A stretch of DNA of 64,000 nucleotides from Arthrobacter sp. ZGTC412 (GCF_002929215.1 NZ_PJII01000010.1:1-64000), one strand, 5' to 3'. Numbered from the stretch's first letter, positions 7,640 through 16,880 are shown. Notes: generated by a model from the sequence alone, not told the origin. A program made the numbers and translations.

Positions 7640-8998
7640 ATGACCGTCACCCGCGACGTGGTCTCCCTCCGCGAAGCCACCCGCGTCTGGTTCGCGATCT
7701 CGCTGCAAACCTTTGGCGGGCCGGCGGGCCAGATCGCGGTGATGCAGCGGGCACTGGTCGACGAGAAGCGGTGGATCAGCCAGCAGCGTTTCCTCTTCGC
7801 GCTGTCCTACTGCACACTCCTTCCCGGCCCCGAGGCCCAGCAGCTGGCCACCTACGTCGGGTGGCTGCTCAACGGATTCCGCGGCGCCCTTGTTGCCGGG
7901 ATCCTGTTCGTGCTCCCCGGCGTCGCCGCGCTGCTCGCACTGTCCGCCGTTTACGTCGCCTTCGGCGACACCGTCTGGGTTCAGGGCCTCTTTCTTGGAC
8001 TCGCCCCCGCCGTGATCGCAATCGTCCTGCAGGCGCTGATGCGCGTCGCCAAACGCGGCCTGAACCACCCCGTCCTCGTTGCCCTCGCTGCCGCCGCGTT
8101 CATCGCGCTAAGCGTCTTCGCAGTCCCCTTCCCCATCGTGATCGCCGCCGCCGCAGCCATCGGCTGGGCTTTCGGGCGCGTCCACCCCGAGCTCACCGCA
8201 CCCAAGGAAGCAAAAGCGACGGACGGGCCGGCCCCGCTGATCGACGACGCCACTCTTCACACCGAGCGTCCCTCCACACGGCGCTCCCTCCTGGTGCTCG
8301 TGGCCGGAGTGGTTATTTGGCTGTTGCCCGTGGTGCTGGTGGCCGTGTTTACCGGCACCGGCAGCGTGTACGTCGACCAGGGCCTGTTTTTCTCAGGGGC
8401 GGCACTCGTGACCTTCGGCGGGGCCTACGCGGTCCTGGCGTACGTCGGGCAGCAGGCCGTCAGCGTCTACGGGTGGCTGACCCCCGGTGAGATGGCGCGG
8501 GGGCTGGCTCTGGCGGAGACAACCCCCGGGCCGTTGATCATGGTGGTCCAGTTCGTCGCGTTCCTTGGGGCGTTCCGTGACCCCGGCCCCCTCGGGCCCT
8601 GGGGAGGGGCGGTCCTTGCAGCACTGCTGACCACCTGGGTTACCTTCGTGCCCAGCTTCCTGTTCATCCTCCTCGGTGCACCCTACGTTGAACGGCTCCG
8701 GCACAACCGCTCGCTCTCGGCGGCACTTACCGGAATCACCGCAGCCGTTGTCGGGGTCATCGCCAACCTCGCCGTCTACTTCGCCCTCCACACGCTCTTC
8801 GAACGCACCACGGCATCAGCCTGGGGGCCAGTCGCGCTTAACGTTCCCGACCTTGGTTCCCTGAGCGTGCCCGCCCTCATCATCACCGTCCTTGGCTTCG
8901 TCCTCATCTTCGCCTTCAAGTGGGGCGTCCTGCGTGTGCTTGGCACCTGCGCAGTCGTCGGCATCGCGCTGCACCTGGCCGTGACTACTCTCCTGTAA
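7640..8998 (+). CDS. chrA: ChrA-family chromate transporter
   Basis: The start at ATG 7640 puts the conserved N-terminus (REATRVWFAISLQTFGGPAG) close to residue 20, as in the family; the longer frame from 7520 adds an unlikely 40 residues. The product is 452 residues with two homologous halves. Each has the CHR signature: FGGPAGQIA with PGPEAQQLA in the first, and FGGAYAVLAYV with TPGPLIMVVQFVAF in the second. About ten membrane helices are predicted. ChrA proteins expel chromate and give resistance. No ChrB-type regulator is next to it, and the ribosome site is weak. It follows copC by 150 bp in the same direction, extending the metal-resistance block. Confidence 0.9.
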   Translation: MTVTRDVVSLREATRVWFAISLQTFGGPAGQIAVMQRALVDEKRWISQQRFLFALSYCTLLPGPEAQQLATYVGWLLNGFRGALVAGILFVLPGVAALLALSAVYVAFGDTVWVQGLFLGLAPAVIAIVLQALMRVAKRGLNHPVLVALAAAAFIALSVFAVPFPIVIAAAAAIGWAFGRVHPELTAPKEAKATDGPAPLIDDATLHTERPSTRRSLLVLVAGVVIWLLPVVLVAVFTGTGSVYVDQGLFFSGAALVTFGGAYAVLAYVGQQAVSVYGWLTPGEMARGLALAETTPGPLIMVVQFVAFLGAFRDPGPLGPWGGAVLAALLTTWVTFVPSFLFILLGAPYVERLRHNRSLSAALTGITAAVVGVIANLAVYFALHTLFERTTASAWGPVALNVPDLGSLSVPALIITVLGFVLIFAFKWGVLRVLGTCAVVGIALHLAVTTLL

Positions 8999-9163
8999 GC
9001 GACGTACAGCTGGCTTGCCCCTCCGCTGTGGGCATAGAGGCCGGGTTCGGTGTGGCCGGGGCCGATAGAATGAGGTGCATAATGGATGACCCTCCTTCAC
9101 ATATGCCCAAGCCCCTCCACCTTCTGACCGGCTCGCCGGCCACCACGGGAGAGGGGCGCCCGA

Positions 9164-10525
9164 ATGTATGAATGGATCATGCTCGGCATCGGCCTCGTTC
9201 TCACGGTCGGTACCGGTTTCTTTGTTGCTTCCGAGTTCGCGCTGGTCAATCTGGACCGCAACGATCTTGAAGCCCGCCAGGCACGCGGAGAAAAGCGCCT
9301 CACCAGCACCATCAAGGCGCTGAAGATCACTTCGACCCACCTGTCCGGCGCCCAGCTGGGCATCACGCTCACCACCCTGCTCACCGGCTACACCTTCGAG
9401 CCCGCCATCAGCTCCATGCTGAGCGGCCCGTTGCAGGCCGCCGGGCTTCCCGACGCTGTGGTTCCCGGGGTTGGCTCCGTCGTCGGCATTTTCCTCGCCA
9501 CTGTTTTCTCGATGGTGATCGGTGAGCTGGTGCCCAAGAACTTCGCACTGGCCCTGCCCCTGGCTACGGCCAAATTTGTGGTCCCGTTCCAGACCGTCTT
9601 CACCACGGTGTTCAAACCCGTGATCCTGCTGTTCAACAACACCGCCAACCGGATCATCCGGTCCTTCGGCATTGAGCCGAAGGAAGAACTCTCCGGCGCC
9701 CGCAGCGCCGAGGAGCTCAGCTCGCTGGTACGCCGCTCTGCGTTGGAAGGCGTCCTGGACGCAGACCACGCGGTGCTGCTGCACCGCACGCTGCGGTTTT
9801 CGGAGCACTCGGCAGCGGACGTCATGACACCCCGTGTGCGGATGACGGCGGTGAACGCCGATGACACGGCCGAGGAGATCGTCGCTCTTGCCACTACCAC
9901 CGGCTACTCCCGGTTCCCCGTCATTGGGGAGGACCGCGACGACGTCCTGGGTGTGCTCCACGTGAAGCAGGCCTTCGCCGTGGCCTTGGAAAACCTGACA
10001 AGCGTCACCGCCTCCGAGTTGATGATCGAACCGTTGCGTGTGCCGGAATCCATGGGCGTCGACTCGCTTCTGGTCCTGCTGCGCAAGCAGGGTCTGCAGG
10101 TGGCCATCGTCTCGGACGAGCACGGCGGAACCGCCGGCATCGTGACCCTTGAGGACCTTGTCGAAGAGATCGTCGGTGAGCTTGAGGACGAACACGACCG
10201 CGCCCGGACCGGCGTGGTCAGGACCGGGCGCTCCATCACCTTTGATGCCTCCCTGCGTCCGGATGAGCTGCTGGACCGGACCGGCATCGCCGTGCCGGAC
10301 GGCGAGGAGTACGACACCCTGGCCGGTTTCGTCACCGACCAGCTGGACCGTATCCCGGAACTTGGCGATGAAGTGGAGATCGACGGCGGCACGCTCCGCG
10401 TGGAGCGCGTCCTGGGTACGCACGTCGAGCGGATCCGGTTCACCCCGGAAGACTCGCAGAAAACGCCCGTGAGCGCCCATGACCGCATCATTGATGACCT
10501 GACGCAGGAGCTGACCCATGAGTGA
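9164..10525 (+). CDS. CNNM/CorC-type membrane protein with CBS domains (full length)
   Basis: GAGAGGGG precedes ATG 9164. The 453-residue protein has a CNNM (DUF21) transmembrane domain (about 1-195) including EFALVNLDRNDLEARQARGE and GELVPKNFALALP. A CBS pair follows (about 215-335), then the small CorC_HlyC domain (about 350-435, ending RVERVLGTHVERIRF). Such proteins are linked to Mg2+/Co2+ efflux and are often called hemolysin-like, although a toxin role is not supported. The stop overlaps the next gene by 8 bp, and that gene is a paralogue, so the two are probably made together. The CBS pair suggests control by an adenine nucleotide. Confidence 0.88.
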   Translation: MYEWIMLGIGLVLTVGTGFFVASEFALVNLDRNDLEARQARGEKRLTSTIKALKITSTHLSGAQLGITLTTLLTGYTFEPAISSMLSGPLQAAGLPDAVVPGVGSVVGIFLATVFSMVIGELVPKNFALALPLATAKFVVPFQTVFTTVFKPVILLFNNTANRIIRSFGIEPKEELSGARSAEELSSLVRRSALEGVLDADHAVLLHRTLRFSEHSAADVMTPRVRMTAVNADDTAEEIVALATTTGYSRFPVIGEDRDDVLGVLHVKQAFAVALENLTSVTASELMIEPLRVPESMGVDSLLVLLRKQGLQVAIVSDEHGGTAGIVTLEDLVEEIVGELEDEHDRARTGVVRTGRSITFDASLRPDELLDRTGIAVPDGEEYDTLAGFVTDQLDRIPELGDEVEIDGGTLRVERVLGTHVERIRFTPEDSQKTPVSAHDRIIDDLTQELTHE

Positions 10526-11558
10526 ATATCTTCCCGGCATCATCTGGCTGGTAGTGCTCCTGGTGGTCAACGCCTTCTTCGTCGGCGCCGAGTTTGCCGT
10601 CATCTCCGCCCGCCGCTCCCAAATCGAGCCCAAGGCCGAGGCCGGCAGCAAGGCCGCGAAAACCACCCTGTGGGCGATGGAGCACGCGACGCTGATGCTG
10701 GCCACAAGCCAGCTGGGCATCACGGTCTGTTCCCTGGTGATCCTGAATGTGTCCGAACCGGCCATCCACCACCTCCTGGAAATCCCGCTGGGGTTGACGT
10801 CCCTCTCGGGCGAGGCGATTGGGATCATCGCGTTCGTCACGGCGCTGCTGCTGGTGACCTTCCTGCACGTGGTTCTCGGGGAAATGGTCCCAAAGAACAT
10901 ATCCTTCTCGGTCCCCACCCGGGCGGCCCTGATCCTGGCCCCGCCGCTGGTCATGGTCGCACGCATCTTCAAGCCCGTCATCTGGACCCTGAACGCAATA
11001 GCGAACTCAGTCCTGCGCTTGTTCAAGGTCGAACCGAAGGACGAGGCCACCAGCGCCTACACCCTCGACGAGGTGGCGAACATTGTGGAGCAGTCCACCC
11101 GCGACGGGATGCTCACGGACACCAGCGGAACTCTGACCGCCGCCTTCGAGTTCACCGCCAAGACCGTGGCAGATGTGGAAGTGCCTATTTCGGAGATGGT
11201 ACTCCTGCCCGAGTCAGCGACTCCGGCTGACATCCAGCAGGCCGTGGCGGAACACGGGTACTCCCGCTACATCCTCACCGATGGAGACGGTGTCCCCTCC
11301 GGCTACCTGCACCTCAAGGACGTCATGGACCTGACCACCGAGGAGAAGTTCACCCACCCCGTCCCGGCCAAGCGGATCCGCCGCCTCGCTTCGGCTTTCA
11401 GCGGAGCAGAGCTCGAGGATGCCCTGGCCACGATGCGACGCACCGGGGCACACGTCGCCCGGGTCTTCGATGCCCACGGCAACACCACCGGGGTGCTGTT
11501 CCTGGAAGACATCATCGAAGAACTCGTCGGCGAAGTACAGGACGCCACCAGCGCCTAA
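10518..11558 (+). CDS. CNNM-type membrane protein with CBS domains, lacking the CorC_HlyC domain
   Basis: The 346-residue paralogue of the upstream gene overlaps it by 8 bp. It has the CNNM membrane domain (about 1-190; AEFAVISARRSQIE and GEMVPKNISFSVP) and a CBS pair (about 205-335). It ends at LEDIIEELVGEVQDATSA, just where the CorC_HlyC domain would begin. This pairing of a long and a short CNNM protein is common in actinobacteria and suggests a heteromeric complex. A strong terminator follows 20 bp after the stop. Confidence 0.87.
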   Translation: MSEYLPGIIWLVVLLVVNAFFVGAEFAVISARRSQIEPKAEAGSKAAKTTLWAMEHATLMLATSQLGITVCSLVILNVSEPAIHHLLEIPLGLTSLSGEAIGIIAFVTALLLVTFLHVVLGEMVPKNISFSVPTRAALILAPPLVMVARIFKPVIWTLNAIANSVLRLFKVEPKDEATSAYTLDEVANIVEQSTRDGMLTDTSGTLTAAFEFTAKTVADVEVPISEMVLLPESATPADIQQAVAEHGYSRYILTDGDGVPSGYLHLKDVMDLTTEEKFTHPVPAKRIRRLASAFSGAELEDALATMRRTGAHVARVFDAHGNTTGVLFLEDIIEELVGEVQDATSA

Positions 11559-11578
11559 CAGCCAGCATCACACAGCAG

Positions 11579-11611
11579 AAAGGCGCCGCTCCCCTACGGA
11601 GCGGCGCCTTT
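11579..11611. terminator. Bidirectional intrinsic terminator
   Basis: AAAGGCGCCGCTCC (11579-11592) and GGAGCGGCGCCTTT (11598-11611) are perfect complements around a CCTAC loop. The A and T tracts let it work for the plus-strand CNNM operon and the minus-strand CsbD-like gene that converge here. Confidence 0.9.
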
Positions 11612-11625
11612 CCTTATAGTCGGAT

Positions 11626-11802
11626 TCAGTCCTTTTTGAAGGCGTCCTTGACCTTTTCGCCGGCCTGCTTCAGGTCGCCCTTGGCCTGGTCGCCTTGGCC
11701 CTCGGCTCGCAGGCTCTCATCGCCTGTGGCGTTACCTGCGGTTTCCTTGCCCTTGCCGCCCAGCTTCTCTGCAGCGTTTTTGATCTTGTCATCCAAACCC
11801 AT
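11626..11802 (-). CDS. CsbD-like stress protein
   Basis: A 58-residue frame, shorter than the usual ORF cut-off, reads MGLDDKIKNAAEKLGGKGKE at the start, then NATGDESLRAEGQGDQAKGD, and ends in KVKDAFKKD. This is the whole CsbD-like pattern: short, highly charged, Lys/Glu/Gly-rich, with a KNAAEKLGGKGKE opening and a GDQAKGDLKQAGEKVKD repeat. CsbD proteins are small stress-induced, probably disordered or coiled-coil proteins with no settled biochemical role. The minus-strand terminator lies 15 bp beyond the stop. GGGAGAACACC precedes the ATG at suitable spacing. Confidence 0.88.
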   Translation of the reverse strand: MGLDDKIKNAAEKLGGKGKETAGNATGDESLRAEGQGDQAKGDLKQAGEKVKDAFKKD

Positions 11803-11920
11803 GGTGTTCTCCCTACGGTCTGTTGCTGCTGCCGGCTTGCTGTCGGCAGGTCACCTTTTCATCCTAACCACACCGTGGCTTTTATATCGAGACTCCAGCC
11901 GACCGAGGGAGGGGGCCGAT

Positions 11921-12328
11921 ATGATCGACTTCATGGCCAGCCCCGCGGAGTTCCTGGGCCCCATCCTGGAACTGATGACCTGGGTAGGGTTCGTACCAGG
12001 CGTGCCGCTGCTGCTCGCCGGCTGGATCATCGGTAAGAGACGCTGCCTTTGGACAAGCACGGACAGCGAGATCGTCACCGCCGGCCAGTACCGGGCACTG
12101 CTGTGGACCGACAGCACCGGCACCTCGCGCCAGGGCTTACTGCACGGGGAACAGGCCACCGGGCTGACAGCAGGACAGATGACTAACCTCTACTACGACA
12201 CCTGCCACCCCTCCCGGTGGCGCCTGGAACCGCCCCGAAACGAGAACACTCTCACCGTCCTGGGCCTGGTCCTGACAGGCGTAGCTATAGCCTGCGCCGT
12301 CGCCGGGTTCATCCTGTTGATGTTATAG
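11921..12328 (+). CDS. Small membrane protein with two terminal transmembrane helices
   Basis: ATG 11921 follows GAGGGAGGGGG at 11906-11916, which fixes the start; the longer frame from 11636 overlaps the CsbD-like gene and is not used. The 135-residue product has a helix near the N-terminus (about 15-36), a cytoplasmic or external middle part of about 65 residues with STDSEIVTAGQYRALLWTD, and a C-terminal helix (about 112-133). No enzyme motif is seen and the family is not recognised. Confidence 0.6.
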   Translation: MIDFMASPAEFLGPILELMTWVGFVPGVPLLLAGWIIGKRRCLWTSTDSEIVTAGQYRALLWTDSTGTSRQGLLHGEQATGLTAGQMTNLYYDTCHPSRWRLEPPRNENTLTVLGLVLTGVAIACAVAGFILLML

Positions 12329-12564
12329 CGCTGGCGAGCACTGAATTCTGCCTTCGAGTGGCAAATGTGGACCCAACGGCTCCCACACGACTAGGGACTG
12401 TCCGCTGAAGAAGCCCGCACGAAGCAAACCTGTGCCGAGTTAGGGCACACCTCAGTCTGACGGACGGTGTCGTATGTACTGGCTTACTTTTGGGGCAGGC
12501 CTCGAACTCAACCTGACAGAATGAGGGATTTGGGGCACACAATCCACTTAGCGGGGGAACCACA
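12329..12564. other. Intergenic stretch with no gene
   Basis: No frame of convincing length or codon use is present. CTCAACCTGAC occurs here and again at about 22473-22483. This may be a remnant of a shared repeat or simple chance. Confidence 0.35.
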
Positions 12565-13317
12565 ATGACTCGACACATCTTCGACAGCCATTTCCACATC
12601 ATCGATTCCCGCTTCCCGCTCGTGCCAAACAACGGATACCTGCCGCCCGAGTTCACGGCAACGGATTATCTGCGCGCCGTTTCGGATCTGGGAGTTACAG
12701 GCGGTGTTGTGGTTTCGGGTTCATTCCAGGCCTTCGACCAGAGCTATCTGACCGACGCGCTGGCAACGCTTGGCCCGATGTTCGTGGGCGTTGCCAATAT
12801 TGCTGAGACGACAAGCGATGACGAACTTCTTCGTCTCGCTGAAGCGGGGGTCCGCGGCGTTCGGTTCAATCTCTACCGGGGCGGTTCCGCCGAAATGGAA
12901 AGTGTTTCGTCCCTTGGGCGACGAGCATGGGATGTTGCAGGAATGCACGTCGAGTTCTATCTGGACGCAAATGACCTGGTCGAGTTGGAACCGGTCATTA
13001 CAGCACTTCCGAAGGTGAGCATCGATCACTTGGGCATGACAGCTGTGCATCGCGACGTGCTGATTCGCCTCGTGTCCGGTGGCGTACGGGTGAAGGCCAC
13101 GGGGTTCGGTAGGGTCCAGCTTGACGTCGCTTCCACTATCCGGGAAATCCACCAAGAGAACCCGGAAGCTCTGATGTTTGGAACTGATCTTCCCAGCACG
13201 AGGGCCCGGGTGCCGTTTCAACCAGCGGACTTGGAACTCGTTGCGGACGTTCTTGCCGACGACGCGAGTCTCGCCCTTTACGACAACGGGGCGCGCTTTT
13301 ACGGCTTGAATGCATAA
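12565..13317 (+). CDS. Amidohydrolase-2 family metal-dependent hydrolase
   Basis: GCGGGGGAA precedes ATG 12565. The 250-residue TIM-barrel-type protein opens with the metal motif DSHFHIIDSRFP. It has SIDHLG near residue 155 (barrel His) and FGTDLPSTR near residue 212 (catalytic Asp), the three markers of the PF04909 amidohydrolases. The family includes lactonases such as the pyrone-dicarboxylate hydrolase LigI and various decarboxylases. At 250 residues it is shorter than LigI (about 290). The nearby PrpF isomerase and tricarboxylate transporter suggest it acts on a di- or tricarboxylic lactone, but the substrate is inferred only from context. Confidence 0.8.
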   Translation: MTRHIFDSHFHIIDSRFPLVPNNGYLPPEFTATDYLRAVSDLGVTGGVVVSGSFQAFDQSYLTDALATLGPMFVGVANIAETTSDDELLRLAEAGVRGVRFNLYRGGSAEMESVSSLGRRAWDVAGMHVEFYLDANDLVELEPVITALPKVSIDHLGMTAVHRDVLIRLVSGGVRVKATGFGRVQLDVASTIREIHQENPEALMFGTDLPSTRARVPFQPADLELVADVLADDASLALYDNGARFYGLNA

Positions 13318-13336
13318 GCTTCCCGCTTACGCATTC
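13308..13336 (+). terminator. Hairpin over the amidohydrolase stop codon
   Basis: GAATGCATAAGC (13308-13319) and GCTTACGCATTC (13325-13336) pair at 11 of 12 positions around TTCCC, spanning the TAA stop. There is no T tract, so it may end transcription weakly or protect the 3' end. Confidence 0.45.
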
Positions 13337-13547
13337 GTGTGCCCTCTCAGGTCCCCGTACACGGCTGCAGGTTTCCCAACCCCGACGGACTGGTTGCCGG
13401 TCGATGCGCTCAGCAGCATTCCCCTCCCCTTGCAGCCAGGTTCTGAGCGTCTCGACGGAGGCGCGGCGGCTGGCGGTGCAGCCTGAGCCGTGGTCAGCAC
13501 GTCGTCCGCGCAAGCTCCCTGTGGGCATCCTCAGAATGCGGAAACCC

Positions 13548-14480
13548 CTAACCCCCGTTGCGGGAAAGCAACAGCGGGGCTATCACGTCCCTTTCGCTGG
13601 CAGACTTTGTCCACCATGAGCGTGCTTCTTCAACGTCTCCGCGGATGGCCGCATGAAGTCCTAGTATGTTCATGCTGTCGGTCTCGCCCGCCTGGGCAAG
13701 TTTTAAGACTGCTTTAGATGCGATGTCGCTGGTTACCGTGGCGGTGTCCGGGCCGAATATCTGAAGCGAATGAGCGGCGACACTGTTGCCCAGGACCGCT
13801 GCCTGTTGGAGCAGCTGTCGCGCTCTTGGTACGTCACGTTCGGCGATGTAAAGCTCCGCGAGACTCATGAGTACGTCAGGGTTTCCGTAGCCCGCGGCCT
13901 TCTCGCGGAAGTGGGAACGGTGCTGTATATCCGCTGTGAAGTGCTCGCCTATGAGCAGCATCGCGAAGGGTGCGTGGTCGGGATGTCCGCTGTCGATTGC
14001 TGTTTGGTAGGCCGCTTGGGCTCCGGTGGCGTCATCCTGTCCTTGGAGGAGTAACCCCAGTCCGACCGCGGCCAAGGGTGCATATTCTGGGTTACCACTG
14101 TCAACGGCCGCCCGGTATGCTTCGTTCGCCTCAGCTGGATTTCCTTGTTTTTCCAGGAGCATCCCCATCATGACCCAAGCGGAAGGCGCATGATGGGGAT
14201 GGCGACTGTCGATAGCCTGCTCATACGCACGGCGGGCTCCTTGCCAGTCGCCAGCCTCCATCAGCCTTATCCCGACGAGGACCGCACCTCGTGGTGCGTA
14301 CTCGGGGTGGCCGCTGTCCTTCGCAATCTGGAACGCTTTTTGTGCTCCGGCGGGGTCACCAAGTTCCAGCCGCAGCGTCCCAAGGGTCACTGCTGCCCTT
14401 GGGGCGTGATCAAAGTCGCCGTGGTCAACCGTTTTTTGGAGCGCTGCTGCGGCCTGTGCGAGTCGCTCGTTATGATTCAT
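13548..14480 (-). CDS. Tetratricopeptide-like repeat protein
   Basis: The 310-residue protein is made of at least five helical repeats of about 36 residues, each ending in a D-S-x-H-P/N-P-x-x-A-P type signature (DSGHPEYAP, DSRHPHHAP, DSGNPEYAP, DSGHPDHAP), then more divergent units to the C-terminus. The repeats cover residues 15-200 and form an alpha-solenoid like TPR/Sel1 proteins, which bind other proteins. No signal peptide or catalytic domain is seen. It stands alone between oppositely directed genes. The number of near-identical repeats makes it prone to length variation between strains. Confidence 0.72.
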   Translation of the reverse strand: MNHNERLAQAAAALQKTVDHGDFDHAPRAAVTLGTLRLELGDPAGAQKAFQIAKDSGHPEYAPRGAVLVGIRLMEAGDWQGARRAYEQAIDSRHPHHAPSAWVMMGMLLEKQGNPAEANEAYRAAVDSGNPEYAPLAAVGLGLLLQGQDDATGAQAAYQTAIDSGHPDHAPFAMLLIGEHFTADIQHRSHFREKAAGYGNPDVLMSLAELYIAERDVPRARQLLQQAAVLGNSVAAHSLQIFGPDTATVTSDIASKAVLKLAQAGETDSMNILGLHAAIRGDVEEARSWWTKSASERDVIAPLLLSRNGG

Positions 14481-14663
14481 CTGCGGCTCCGCTCAGCGCT
14501 ACGCCATCTACACAACTCCCGGCATCGGGACCGTAGCTTCATTGTGATGTATGAACCCGCGGATGTCGCTAATACCGCCAAGCAGCATAACTTTTCGACT
14601 CCGCCGATCCCCTAAAGCAAGCAGGCTGTTCATGGCAGTTCGTTCCAGATGCCGGAATGAGGC

Positions 14664-15866
14664 TCACGGCCTTTTTGGCCATCTTATGGACGCGGCGCAG
14701 AGGACTGCTGACGACATCCACAAAGCTCCCCCCGGTCCGGCTGGAGCTGCCAGCAACCCTGCCCCGATCGGCAAGGCAACCTGTCCGAGGCGGTTGCCGA
14801 GCAGCCTCAGCGCCAGTGCGGCGCCTCGCGCGTCCGGAGGGACCGCCTGGGTGATGAGTGTCATGGTGATCGGTTGTCCGAGTCCGAGGAAGAATCCAAC
14901 GATTGCTAAGATGACCGCCGCCAGAACAGGATTCCCGAACAGCCACGGCAGGATCGCCAAGGTGATACCTGCCCCAACGAGGCTGGCAGTGATGAGCCCG
15001 GTTCTGCTCCACCATGTCAGCATCACGGGCAGGAGCAGACGAGACGTAATCGAAGCCGCGGCCCGGATGGCAAGAAGGACACCGATTCCGATGGGAGCGA
15101 TCCCGTTTTCCTCCCCCAGCAGGGGGAGGAACGCAACGATGATGTCGGTCGTGGCCAGCAGTGCAAGGCTGGCGAGCATGTTGGTCTTCACGGTGGGGAT
15201 ACCCAAAAGGTGGGCCACAGGCCTCGATGCCGGGGCCTTCACCGGAGCTGCTTCTGTTTTTGGAGCGTTTGCACGTTCCTTCGTTGATGCCCCGAAAGCG
15301 ACCGGCGTGGCAAGGACCGCTATTGCCGCCGCAAGTATTAGAGCTGCGTTGGCGTCCATGAGTCTGGCATCTGCGGGCGCATTTCCGGCAGATCCCATGG
15401 CCAGGCCTGCAACAAGTGGGCCGATGAGCTGGCCTAGGGAGAATGCCGCGGTGAACCAGCCGAAGGCTGCGTCCATCCTGCTGAGCGGAACAAACCGTGC
15501 GATGGCAGACTGCCCGGCAATCGTGAAGCACAGGTGTCCAATACCCAGTACCGCGCTGGCGACACCAACGAGCAGAAGGGAGGGGGCGGCCGAGAGCAGG
15601 AACGGACCGGCCGCGAGCAGCAGCGTCCCGGCCAGGGTGATGCCCTTCATCGACGTGCGGCGGTCGGACATTCGACCCAGCCAGAGGGCGATCGCCACCG
15701 GAAGGAGGGCGAAGGAGGCAGAGGTCAGGCCGACTGCAACCGAGTCTCCGCCCAGGGCCAACACCTTATAAGAGATGAGCGGCCTTGCCAGGTTCAGAGC
15801 GATCTGGCAAAGCACCGCAGCTCCAATCAGCATCCATAACCAACGGATTGACTTGCTCTTGCTCAC
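14664..15866 (-). CDS. Major facilitator superfamily transporter
   Basis: The GTG start has AAGGGGGAG at good spacing. The 400-residue protein has about twelve membrane helices and the MFS loop motif WLGRMSDRRTSMKG between helices 2 and 3. A second copy of the fold begins after the central hydrophilic loop (about 185-215, ASTKERANAPKTEAAPVKAP). The substrate cannot be read from sequence. It lies 99 bp downstream of the LysR gene on the same strand, so both may be cotranscribed. It may import or export the acid handled by the neighbouring PrpF/TTT system, or be an unrelated drug exporter. Confidence 0.82.
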   Translation of the reverse strand: MSKSKSIRWLWMLIGAAVLCQIALNLARPLISYKVLALGGDSVAVGLTSASFALLPVAIALWLGRMSDRRTSMKGITLAGTLLLAAGPFLLSAAPSLLLVGVASAVLGIGHLCFTIAGQSAIARFVPLSRMDAAFGWFTAAFSLGQLIGPLVAGLAMGSAGNAPADARLMDANAALILAAAIAVLATPVAFGASTKERANAPKTEAAPVKAPASRPVAHLLGIPTVKTNMLASLALLATTDIIVAFLPLLGEENGIAPIGIGVLLAIRAAASITSRLLLPVMLTWWSRTGLITASLVGAGITLAILPWLFGNPVLAAVILAIVGFFLGLGQPITMTLITQAVPPDARGAALALRLLGNRLGQVALPIGAGLLAAPAGPGGALWMSSAVLCAASIRWPKRP

Positions 15867-15965
15867 CGCTCCCCCTTCGGTGCTGCCAAGTCAGCTGATG
15901 CGAAGCGAAGCGATACCGACGCGAGGTGCCTCACTGCTGGCGCCGGGCTTCTCGAAGGCAGTCCG

Positions 15966-16880
15966 TCACCGGAAGTCCGCTGTCGTATTTTTGGCTACTT
16001 CCAGGAGCGTCGCCTGGAAGGCCATTTCCGCGGCAGCACGTACCCTGTCATGTCGGTGGGCGAGGAGCACCCTTCGCGACGGGGCGCTCGAACCCAGTGA
16101 AACGATGCTGACACCGGGATGCTTATTGACGACGGCGGTTCGTGGAGCAAGCGCGATGCCCAGGCCAACACTGACCATGGCTTGGGCCTCCTGGTAGTCG
16201 TTTGCCTGGAAAGCGATCCGTGGAGTGAAACCTGCCGCGCTTGCGCTTCTTTGCAGTACTTCGACCACGGGATGTGCATCACCGCGAACGATCCATTCTT
16301 CTGAGGCCAGGTCTGCCATGTCCACCTGCTTCCGTCGCGCCAGTCGGTGGTCCTTGCCGACGATGAGCGCGGTGGCGTCCTCGAAGACCGTCGTGAGGGC
16401 AAAGTCCCCCGGGTTAATCCGGTTCCATTCGTAGTCCCAGAGGAGAGACATGCCGACCTGGCCGTTTTCCAGCATTTCAACCAAGTCCTCGAAGCGGCTG
16501 CTGCGGACGTGCAGCTCGATCGCCGGGTACTCCTTCTTGAACCGGCTGATCACGAGCGGGAGAAAGGATCCGCCCAGGGTGGGGAAGGTCCCCATGGTGA
16601 GGCTGCCCCGGTGGAGTCCTGCGATTTCTGCCAGATCCGCCTCAGCGGCAGCCATCTGCCGCAGGATACGTCGCGTGTGCGCTGCCAGAACATGCCCGGC
16701 ATCCGTGGGGACCATGCCGCGGGTCTGCCGCTGAAGAAGTGGCTGCCCGATTTCGGTTTCTAGACGCCGCAGCTGCTGTGAAACTCCCGAGGGGGAGTAC
16801 ACATGTTTTTCTGCCGCAGCGGTGATCGATCCAAGCTCGACCACGTCCAGCAGCAATTCGAGCCTTCGAATGTTGAGCAC
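15966..16880 (-). CDS. LysR-family transcriptional regulator
   Basis: AAAGGAGG precedes the GTG start. The 304-residue protein has the LysR winged helix at residues 1-65 (RRLELLLDVVELGSITAAAE, then SPSGVSQQLRRLETEIGQPLL) and a type-2 periplasmic-binding-like effector domain (about 90-295). It is transcribed away from prpF, tctC and tctAB, with 276 bp between the starts. That is the classic LysR arrangement, so it probably activates that operon in response to its carboxylate substrate. The gap is AT-rich compared with its surroundings; no single T-N11-A box could be chosen with confidence. Confidence 0.88.
   Translation of the reverse strand: MLNIRRLELLLDVVELGSITAAAEKHVYSPSGVSQQLRRLETEIGQPLLQRQTRGMVPTDAGHVLAAHTRRILRQMAAAEADLAEIAGLHRGSLTMGTFPTLGGSFLPLVISRFKKEYPAIELHVRSSRFEDLVEMLENGQVGMSLLWDYEWNRINPGDFALTTVFEDATALIVGKDHRLARRKQVDMADLASEEWIVRGDAHPVVEVLQRSASAAGFTPRIAFQANDYQEAQAMVSVGLGIALAPRTAVVNKHPGVSIVSLGSSAPSRRVLLAHRHDRVRAAAEMAFQATLLEVAKNTTADFR

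Noticed and set aside
8816-11050. 744-residue minus-strand open frame
   Set aside because: It lies antisense over chrA, and the two CNNM genes, which have clear domains, overlaps and ribosome sites. The antisense frame is Arg/Asp-rich low-complexity sequence typical of a high-GC shadow.
11636-11920. N-terminal extension of the 11921 membrane protein and of a frame over the CsbD-like gene
   Set aside because: It runs antisense through csbD-like sequence; the strong ribosome site is at 11906-11916.
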